Positions 7,363 through 13,361 of a DNA stretch of 13,361 bases are shown here, piece by piece (positions within the stretch are counted from its first letter, which is position 1; each line of letters starts with the position of its first letter). A model generated the notes under the pieces. That model searched no databases. It saw only the letters and a list, made by a program, of their open reading frames with translations, and was not told the DNA's origin. Source of the stretch: Oscillospiraceae bacterium (GTDB taxonomy: Bacteria > Bacillota_A > Clostridia > Oscillospirales > Oscillospiraceae). Position numbers and translations under genes: made by a program. The stretch lies in NCBI GenBank assembly GCA_017550765.1, contig JAFZOC010000021.1:1-13361 (forward strand), written 5' to 3'.

Positions 7363-10300
7363 TCACAGGGGATATCCGCCCTTGGCGATCTGCACGAAGA
7401 CATCCCCCAGATCTTCAGGCGCGACCTCATTCATGTCGATCAGGTAGATGCCCATGGCTCTGGCCCGCTCCTTGATCGGGGAGACGTCCTCTGACAGCTT
7501 CCCGGAGTCATCGACCATCTTGCTGGACGTGTAGATGATCACGGGGATGCTGTCCAGCGAGAACCTCTCTGTCAGGTACCGGATCTCATAGAGGTGCTCC
7601 TTCTTGGCCTTGGCGGTCTTGCAGGAGACGACGATCGTACGCAAGCCTTTCGTGAGCACCAGATCGAGCTCGTTGTGCACGTCTTCCTTCCACCTGAACG
7701 AGAAGTTCGGCCGGCAGTCGTCGAAATAGCCGGTCTGGTCCGCTGCGCTCCAGGCCAGGAGCTCCAGGATGTTCCCTTCCAGCATCAGGCACCTCTGGAT
7801 AGCCGCATTGCTGTAGGCGAAGCTGAGCTTGACGGCCGTTTTGCCGCCCCCATACTGGAAAGCCGGATCGTACCGCAGGTCGTAGATGAGCCCCATCTCC
7901 TCCAGCCGTCTGAGCGCAGGGATCACCTGCGCGTACGCATATTGCGTCTTGTTCCCCTCGTTCTTCCTCCGCCTGTCGACGAAGACGTTCCCGTTCGTCA
8001 CGAACAGATCCACGGAGCATCCGCTCTCCAGAGACACATATCGCGCGCCGTCCTTCCCGTCCGCGAAGGAGGACACGAAGGGCCTCGACACGGGATAATA
8101 GATCTTTCTCCCGAAGAACTCGTGAAAAGCGCTCATGTTCACGCACCCCGGAGCTCGGAACGAGATCTGGAGCCTGCTCCCCCAGGGCACGACGCTGAGA
8201 TCCTGGATCAGGCCCAGAGACTCCATCTTCCGGAAGCTCTCATCCGTTTTCAGGTCCTTCCACAGACGCTCCTCCACGAATGACCGGTACTCTCCGCCCG
8301 GAGCCCCCGGCACGTACTTCAGCTTCAGTTCCGGGCTCTTCCCGCAGGCGTAGAAGAAGGCCGTGACCATCTCCCACTCGCTCTGGAACTCCCGATAGAA
8401 GGTCCAGAGCTGCCGCGTGACTTTGCCCAGGTCGCGCATATAGCTCTGCTCCTGTCCCTCAGAGGCCGCGCCAAAGAGCGAGTACACCTCGTTGGCAGAG
8501 ACCCGCGGTGCCATGGTGTAGACCCCCGCCTCCGGACAGTTCCGGACGTTCTCGATCGTGCCGGTCTTTTCATCGTAGCGGACGAGCCCGATCCTGCTCT
8601 CTCGCATCGCGAGCATGACCGCCGCCGCCACGCAGAGCGGATCGCCGCCCGTGATATCGAGGATGCACTTCCCGCCGTCATCCACACGGCGCACGATGGT
8701 CTCCAGTTCTTCCGTGAGCCGGTCCAGCTGCTCCTCTCCGGCGGGGACGAAGGATACCTTCACCCGCTCTCCGTGGGCATGCAGGAACGCCCGGATGTCG
8801 TCCAGTCCATCCACCGGCCGTCCCCAGTAGATCAGCTCCGCAGGCCGGATCATCAGCGCGCTGGCGACATCGTCCAGGACGGCGCGGCTGCTCAGCTTGA
8901 TCAGAGCCAGGTCATCTCTGGCGTACAAGGTCCACAGCAGATGGTCGACGATGACGGAGTCCTGCGCCTTATAGTCCCGGTAACGCGAGAACTCTACGAA
9001 GACCTTCAGATCGTTTCGGACCGCGGCGAACTCCGCGCTCGCATCGATGCCGGCGTTCCTGAAAAGAGCTTCCAGCTCGTCCAGTCTCCGGATCTCCCGG
9101 GAATAGCTGCCGCTCTCATACAGAGAAGCGAGACGGTCAGCCAGCTCATCATAGCTCCTGCGGAGCTGTCCAGCCTGGAAGGTCCCGGCCGTCCGGGCGT
9201 CTGCTCCCGCCGCTTCCGGCTGCTCTGCCGGGGCAGCCTGCCGGGCCTCCCATTTTGCCAGCGCGCTGCCCACGCCGCCTCTCATGTCTTCCAGAAGACG
9301 GCTCTCCGCCATCTTCTGGCGGGCAAGGAAGTGGAGCTTCAGGGACATCTTGTCCAGCTCGTCGTATGACGTGGCGTCGATCTCGGCATAGCTCCGGTAC
9401 TTGTCCCATCCGTCTCTGGGGAGCGAGGAGAGCACGATGCCGTTCCGCCCGGAGGGGACCAGGCAGGGATGCAGCCGCCTCCCGGTGTCCTTGAAGGTGT
9501 AGTTGGCGCCCTTGAAGCTGTACTCGTCGATCGTCGGTAGCGTCGGCAGCCGGAAGCCGTCCGCGATCATATACATCATCCAGCGCCGATGCTCCAGATA
9601 GAGCAGCTCGTTGCGCTGCCGGGTCTTCAGCGCCCGCCGATAGGCCGCCACGATCGCCCGTCGGTTCGTAGTCGGGGCGGGGTTGATCCCGATGCTCGCC
9701 AGTTTGTATCTCTGATGGAGCGCCGCCGCGCAGGAGGACCTTTGCCCGTAGCGATCGGACAAGAAGCTCATCGCGGACCGCTCCACAGGCTGACGCGGGT
9801 CGGAGAGGAGGTCATACAGATAGCTGATCCGCAGCGCTCTCCTGCCCAGATCGCGGATGCCGGAGGCAAAAGCGCTGAGCTTGTCTCCGAAGGGGACCAG
9901 GCTGATCGTATCCGCGATCCCGCCGTCGTCCACATGGCTGCGCACGTTGGCGGCCACATCTTCCGCGTCGTAATACAGCACCACCGCCCGCGGGGCATCT
10001 TCCGCCTGCGTCCTCGTCAATGCCTTCCCGTACATCCTGGCCAGCGCGATGTTCGTCTCGTTCCGGCCCAGGGCGATGACCACATACCGGCAGAACGGGT
10101 AGCGCTCGGCCACCTGCTCACACTGCGCCGGGTCCAGCAGGTCCGAGACGCGGTCGAAGGTGAAGCGGACGAACAGCCGATCCTCCGGAACGTCCTTCCT
10201 CTCCAGATCGGAGTAGTCCGCCAGCATCGGCGCAGCGGTCTTCAGCGCCTCGATCACCGTTCCCGGGTATTCGTTGCTGACCACATGGATCCGCAGGGCC

Positions 10301-11562
10301 CCGTTGAGCATCTGCCCGCAGCTGATCATGTCCAGGATCAGCTGCCGGACGAAGGTCCCGCTCCCCAGGCACAGCACGTCCAGATCTCCGCCGGCGCTCC
10401 GGTAGGCATACAGGGGATACTTGTCCAGCATGGCAAAGGAGAGCAGTTCGTCCCGGTCGATCAGCTGCAGCAGGGTCCCCGTCTTCTCGTAGGCCCTGCG
10501 GAGGGCTCTCAGCGCTCTGTACAGCTCGTCGGCAGTCCGGAACCGCCGTCTCTGGTCGGAGGCGAGCCCCTTCTCGATGGTGGAGACCAGCAGCTTTGAG
10601 AAGGACCGCTCGGTCCCGTCGTCTCTGCCGGAATAGAAATACTCGTTCAGAAGATCCTTCTTCCAGGCCGGATCGAACAGGGTCTGTGTGGAGAAGCATT
10701 TCCCTGTCAGCGCATAGAACAGGATCGCCACGACAGAATAGGTGTCCGAGGACCCGTCCGGCAGATATCCCGCCGCCTCATCGTTCAGGTCTGCCAGAGC
10801 CAGGATCTCCGGCGCAGAATACTGGTTGCGCGTGTACCGGTGTCCGCCCGCTTCCAGCGCTCCCGTCCTGTCGTACGCGCTGCCGTAGTCGATCAGGACA
10901 GGCACAGGCTCCGTCCCGCCTGCGACGCGCGTGACATAGATGTTCTCCGGGGACAGGTCCAGATGCAGCATCTCGTTGTCGCCGTGGAGCCTGGACAGAC
11001 GCTGGGCCAGCTTCATCAGCACGTCCAAGAGCTCTCCCAGTTCCCCGTTCGACACGATCTTTCCGCTCTCGTCCCGCACGAAGCCTCTCTCGATCAGCGC
11101 GCCCAAAGGTTCGCCCTGCGCGGTATCGACGACCAGATAGTAGTTGCCGTTGCCGGCCTGGAACGGACCTTCTACGCCAAAGACGTCCGGTGCGTTCTGC
11201 AGATCCCGGGAGCCGTCCGGGCGGAAGACTTCCGAGGCCTTTTTCGTCATCTTCGCCTCGTGGTACAGATAGGGCAGGACTTCGTCCCACGCCTCGGCAC
11301 GGTCCGCTCCCGGTCCCTCCACAGCCGGGTCATAGATGACGATCCGGCCGTCCGCGCTCCTCTCCGCGACCCCGTGCTCCACACGCCGCGGGAAGAGCTC
11401 TTTGATCGCCACATAGCCGGACGCACCTTCCTCATGGGCGATATAGGTCAGCGCGAAGCCGCCCGCGCCGAGAGGCCGGTCGATCACATAGACCTTCGCG
11501 GGGGCCCGCAGGATGTATCCTTCCGGCAGGGGCGCTCTTTTGTCAAGTTCTCCGTAGAGCAT
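7363..11562 (-). CDS. Ser/Thr kinase - Rossmann-like - RyR-like - CARF-like - Card1/DUF1887-like nuclease fusion
   Basis: This 1399-residue protein joins several domains. Kinase, ~25-350: glycine loop LGAGGFALTY (31-40), VAIKE with Lys54, HLDLSPENI (200-208, catalytic Asp202), DYGSA (225-229) and APE (250-252). Rossmann-like, ~385-570: a VLCLGSGTF turn (~396-404), possibly TrkA-N/NAD-binding-like. Divergent RyR-like, ~655-720: LEHRRWMMYMIADGF and RRLHPCLVPSG. An Ala/Pro-rich linker (~770-795) follows. CARF-like, ~870-1010: alternating strands and helices with LDITGGDPL (968-976); ITGG is the ligand-site signature seen in CARF proteins of the Card1/Can2 (DUF1887) group. Winged-helix-like segments lie at ~1040-1130 and ~1205-1250. 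C-terminal nuclease fold, ~1260-1385: LEGNILELLAW, NELDLVL (Asp1300) and VVSCKT (Lys1315), matching the ELD...xCK core of DUF1887 nucleases except for Ser in place of the usual acidic residue. AGGAGAGG precedes the ATG, 15 nt after the upstream gene. Inferred role: ligand-gated nuclease with a regulatory kinase. Kinase and nuclease calls are strong; Rossmann and RyR-like calls are moderate. Confidence 0.88.
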   Translation of the reverse strand: MLYGELDKRAPLPEGYILRAPAKVYVIDRPLGAGGFALTYIAHEEGASGYVAIKELFPRRVEHGVAERSADGRIVIYDPAVEGPGADRAEAWDEVLPYLYHEAKMTKKASEVFRPDGSRDLQNAPDVFGVEGPFQAGNGNYYLVVDTAQGEPLGALIERGFVRDESGKIVSNGELGELLDVLMKLAQRLSRLHGDNEMLHLDLSPENIYVTRVAGGTEPVPVLIDYGSAYDRTGALEAGGHRYTRNQYSAPEILALADLNDEAAGYLPDGSSDTYSVVAILFYALTGKCFSTQTLFDPAWKKDLLNEYFYSGRDDGTERSFSKLLVSTIEKGLASDQRRRFRTADELYRALRALRRAYEKTGTLLQLIDRDELLSFAMLDKYPLYAYRSAGGDLDVLCLGSGTFVRQLILDMISCGQMLNGALRIHVVSNEYPGTVIEALKTAAPMLADYSDLERKDVPEDRLFVRFTFDRVSDLLDPAQCEQVAERYPFCRYVVIALGRNETNIALARMYGKALTRTQAEDAPRAVVLYYDAEDVAANVRSHVDDGGIADTISLVPFGDKLSAFASGIRDLGRRALRISYLYDLLSDPRQPVERSAMSFLSDRYGQRSSCAAALHQRYKLASIGINPAPTTNRRAIVAAYRRALKTRQRNELLYLEHRRWMMYMIADGFRLPTLPTIDEYSFKGANYTFKDTGRRLHPCLVPSGRNGIVLSSLPRDGWDKYRSYAEIDATSYDELDKMSLKLHFLARQKMAESRLLEDMRGGVGSALAKWEARQAAPAEQPEAAGADARTAGTFQAGQLRRSYDELADRLASLYESGSYSREIRRLDELEALFRNAGIDASAEFAAVRNDLKVFVEFSRYRDYKAQDSVIVDHLLWTLYARDDLALIKLSSRAVLDDVASALMIRPAELIYWGRPVDGLDDIRAFLHAHGERVKVSFVPAGEEQLDRLTEELETIVRRVDDGGKCILDITGGDPLCVAAAVMLAMRESRIGLVRYDEKTGTIENVRNCPEAGVYTMAPRVSANEVYSLFGAASEGQEQSYMRDLGKVTRQLWTFYREFQSEWEMVTAFFYACGKSPELKLKYVPGAPGGEYRSFVEERLWKDLKTDESFRKMESLGLIQDLSVVPWGSRLQISFRAPGCVNMSAFHEFFGRKIYYPVSRPFVSSFADGKDGARYVSLESGCSVDLFVTNGNVFVDRRRKNEGNKTQYAYAQVIPALRRLEEMGLIYDLRYDPAFQYGGGKTAVKLSFAYSNAAIQRCLMLEGNILELLAWSAADQTGYFDDCRPNFSFRWKEDVHNELDLVLTKGLRTIVVSCKTAKAKKEHLYEIRYLTERFSLDSIPVIIYTSSKMVDDSGKLSEDVSPIKERARAMGIYLIDMNEVAPEDLGDVFVQIAKGGYPL

Positions 11563-11577
11563 ATCGTTCCTCTCCTT

Positions 11578-13146
11578 TCACACGATCTCGCTGCATCTGT
11601 GCTCCAGCGGGGGACGGCCTTTCAGATCCGCCTTCACTGCTCTCAGCAGTTCCGTGACGAACACGAGAAGGTACGGGACGTTCTCCACCGCGGGCACTTT
11701 CATCGGATCCAGGGCCTCGCCGTCGTAGGCGACAGAGCGGACGCGCTGTCCGTCCTTGTCGGACACGATCTCAAAGTCCAGTTTTTCCAGGCTCTTGACG
11801 ATGAGATCGAACGGGGATCTGACGTCCAGAGGCCGCCAGGAATAGTCGTCCAGTTTCTTGTTCAGGAAGCGGATCAGGTCGCCTCCGTAGAACACGGCGC
11901 TATCCCCGTCGGCGTCGCAGAAGCCTTTCAGCGGGGCCCCGCGGGCCGTCTCGCTGCTCAGATAGCGCAGCACCTGCAGCCGCCCTCTGGAGACATACGG
12001 CGCGAAGGGCCGTTCGTCCTCTGCGCCGAAGGGGCTCAGCGCGGCATAGTCTCTGACCGTCCCTTCCCACATCTCTGCGTCCACTTCCGGAAGATACAGG
12101 AAACTGAACGCGAACAGCCAAAGGAGGATCATGGAGCTGCGCGTGGGATGGTGGCCCTGTTTGGCCACTTTCCAGTAGATCTCGTTGCGGAAGGTGTCCC
12201 GATTCGTTTTGTCCTCCCGACAGAACTCCCGCAAGAACGAGTAGAACGAATAGCACGCCTCATCGTTCCTGTCCGTCAGCTCGTCGATCTCATTGCGCAT
12301 ATACAGTTCCGAGAACAGCTCCACCAGATATCTGTGCTCCGCCACAAGGCGGGTATGCCGCCGCCGGAAGACCGTCCTGTGTCTGTCGATGAAACGCAGC
12401 ATGTTGGCCTTGGTGAGCTCTGACTTTGACAGATACTGCTGGATGACCCGGGTCGAGCCGGAGGCGAACGCCTCGGTCTCCCCCTCGAAGGGGAGCAGGC
12501 CGTCTTCCTCCTCCCGGGCCAGGATCGCCAGTTCTTCCGCGTAATACTGCGCCAGTTCCTCGAAGGGGCTCGTCTCGAACTGCGCCCTCTCCTGTCTGCC
12601 GGACAGCACCACATAGATCGCCACGTGGAACAGATCCTTGACGTGCAGGGGCATGAAGCCATAGGCCACCAGCATGGGATCGACCACGTCCGGCGGCAGC
12701 AGGAACGCCACCGATACATGGAGCAGGAAACTGTAGCCCTCCGCGTTCGTCAAGGGCTTGCCGTTGCGTACATAGTCGAGGAAGGTCCTGTAGTATAGCG
12801 GCGTACGGAAACGCTCCATCTCCTCGCGCCAGTTCTCCGTGCCCCGGACCGACCGGTCGATCCCGTTGTTCCTGCTCCCCTTTTCCTTTGGATAGTGTTC
12901 CTGATACCAGTTCCACACCTTGCGGAACGCCCGTCCATATACACGCTGGTCGGTCTCGCCGTTCCTGCCTTCTCTCTCCGCGCGTTCCGCTTCTCGGATG
13001 ACATCGTCGAAGCACCTGTCCTCTCCGAGGATCCGGCACAGGCCGTTGTACAAGTTACGGAACACCAGGTTCTTGTCCGGGTCGACGATCGTCTGGGTCT
13101 TTCGCACTTTTTTTGCGATCGCATCGGACAAATCGTGCAAAGTCAT
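11578..13146 (-). CDS. Uncharacterised helical protein, first gene of the operon
   Basis: I do not recognise this 522-residue protein. It appears mostly helical and cytoplasmic, with no signal peptide. The N-terminal ~130 residues are highly charged (EAERAEREGRNGE; KVWNWYQEHYPKE). Residues ~137-182 are hydrophobic, with the pattern FLLPPDVVDPMLVAYGFMPL followed by H and AIYVVLSG; this resembles helix-turn-helix-like 'GF.PLH' segments I remember from other uncharacterised Bacillota signalling proteins, a weak match. A second hydrophobic stretch (SSMILLWLFAFSFLYLP, ~337-353) could be a membrane-associated or buried helix. The remaining C-terminal part has mixed alpha/beta character. The start has GAAGG about 8 nt upstream and follows the operon's promoter. 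The next gene begins only 15 nt after its stop, so it is co-transcribed with the kinase-nuclease gene. It could be a regulator, kinase substrate or adaptor; nothing in the sequence decides. Confidence 0.85.
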   Translation of the reverse strand: MTLHDLSDAIAKKVRKTQTIVDPDKNLVFRNLYNGLCRILGEDRCFDDVIREAERAEREGRNGETDQRVYGRAFRKVWNWYQEHYPKEKGSRNNGIDRSVRGTENWREEMERFRTPLYYRTFLDYVRNGKPLTNAEGYSFLLHVSVAFLLPPDVVDPMLVAYGFMPLHVKDLFHVAIYVVLSGRQERAQFETSPFEELAQYYAEELAILAREEEDGLLPFEGETEAFASGSTRVIQQYLSKSELTKANMLRFIDRHRTVFRRRHTRLVAEHRYLVELFSELYMRNEIDELTDRNDEACYSFYSFLREFCREDKTNRDTFRNEIYWKVAKQGHHPTRSSMILLWLFAFSFLYLPEVDAEMWEGTVRDYAALSPFGAEDERPFAPYVSRGRLQVLRYLSSETARGAPLKGFCDADGDSAVFYGGDLIRFLNKKLDDYSWRPLDVRSPFDLIVKSLEKLDFEIVSDKDGQRVRSVAYDGEALDPMKVPAVENVPYLLVFVTELLRAVKADLKGRPPLEHRCSEIV

Positions 13147-13168
13147 AGGAACACCTTCCCTTCAGCGA

Positions 13169-13198
13169 CCCCTCTTGGGACTCGAGCGACCAGAGGGG
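13169..13198 (-). promoter_or_regulatory. Leader hairpin just upstream of the operon's first gene
   Basis: CCCCTCT and AGAGGGG (13169-13175 and 13192-13198) form a perfect 7-bp stem with a 16-nt loop, which itself contains the palindrome CTCGAG. A GGTCGCT heptamer occurs twice in this stretch on the minus strand. The hairpin ends about 10 nt before the Shine-Dalgarno site of the first gene. No T-run follows, so it is not a terminator; a translational or mRNA-stability role, or a protein-binding site, is possible. Confidence 0.4.
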
Positions 13199-13201
13199 CG
13201 T

Positions 13202-13212
13202 ATGTGTCACAT
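13202..13212. promoter_or_regulatory. Candidate operator palindrome ATGTGTCACAT
   Basis: ATGTG and CACAT form a 5+1+5 inverted repeat about 13-23 nt downstream of the predicted transcription start. On the minus strand it is preceded by two further GATGT copies (GATGTCGTGATGTGCGATGTG). The position suits a repressor site. The motif is short and could be chance. Confidence 0.25.
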
Positions 13213-13231
13213 CGCACATCACGACATCTAG

Positions 13232-13260
13232 ATTTAAACACAAACGCAGGGATACGTCAA
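13232..13260 (-). promoter_or_regulatory. Sigma-70-type promoter of the five-gene operon
   Basis: On the minus strand TTGACG (13255-13260, five of six matches to the -35 consensus) is followed by exactly 17 nt and TTAAAT (13232-13237, four of six to TATAAT). This is an AT-rich island in GC-rich surroundings. Transcription would start near 13225, leaving a leader of about 79 nt before the start codon at 13146. Confidence 0.7.
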
Positions 13261-13347
13261 ACTCCGATGCCAAAACCAGACCACATTTTTTGTCCCCCGG
13301 CCCTTCGGACAGCCGGACGGCAGACGGAGGGCCGCGCAGGCCCGTCT

Positions 13348-13361
13348 GTTCGCGCGCGAAC
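13348..13361. repeat. 14-bp perfect palindrome at the right window edge
   Basis: GTTCGCGCGCGAAC reads the same on both strands. Next to it (13321-13347), AGACGG and CCGTCT with GCC/GGC can form an imperfect hairpin on the minus strand. Together they may be the 3' structures of a gene beyond the edge. Between 13261 and 13361 I see no gene and no clear T-run terminator. Confidence 0.3.

Noticed and set aside
10840..12423. Plus-strand ORF of 527 codons
   Set aside because: It runs antisense across two minus-strand genes and their ribosome binding site, and its product is Arg/Gln/His/Val-rich without domains.
1..13361. CRISPR array or cas genes, suggested by the CARF-like and Card1-like domains
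   Set aside because: I see no regularly spaced direct repeats and no Cas protein in any frame. A type III locus elsewhere in the genome cannot be excluded.

Overview
The window is GC-rich DNA that looks like a Bacillota (Firmicutes) genome, probably a gut or rumen Clostridia-type organism. The evidence is AGGAGG-type ribosome binding sites in front of nearly every gene, a typical Gram-positive signal peptide on the left-hand gene, and compact single-strand gene layout. This assignment comes from gene style only; no marker gene is present. All six genes I accept lie on the minus strand, so the window reads biologically from right to left.

Right to left: a good promoter at 13232-13260 drives a probable five-gene operon of about 11.5 kb. 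The genes are (1) a 522-residue helical protein of unknown function; (2) a 1399-residue multidomain protein with a Ser/Thr kinase domain, a Rossmann-like domain, a RyR-like domain, a CARF-like domain with an ITGG motif, and a Card1/DUF1887-like PD-(D/E)xK nuclease domain; (3) a free-standing ~106-residue RyR domain protein; (4) a ~246-residue membrane protein with three predicted helices; (5) a 1453-residue STAND NTPase with an N-terminal DUF4062 domain, a NACHT-like P-loop core and a WD40-like beta-propeller. The gene 4/5 junction overlaps by 11 nt and genes 1/2 are 15 nt apart. A strong hairpin terminator at 1578-1620 closes the operon, and a weaker terminator-like hairpin sits between genes 2 and 3.

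Left of the terminator is a separate transcription unit with its own promoter at 1451-1479, a ~160-nt structured leader, and a secreted cell-wall protein with SH3-like domains and an L,D-transpeptidase-like HxxR...SAGC core. It runs off the left edge.

The operon combines parts known from nucleotide-based signalling and antiviral immunity: CARF and RyR domains as candidate ligand sensors, a nuclease and a membrane protein as candidate effectors, and a kinase plus a STAND NTPase as candidate switches. I infer a multi-component conflict or stress-response system. I do not recognise this combination as a named system. No cas genes, CRISPR array, mobile element, tRNA or rRNA is visible in the window.
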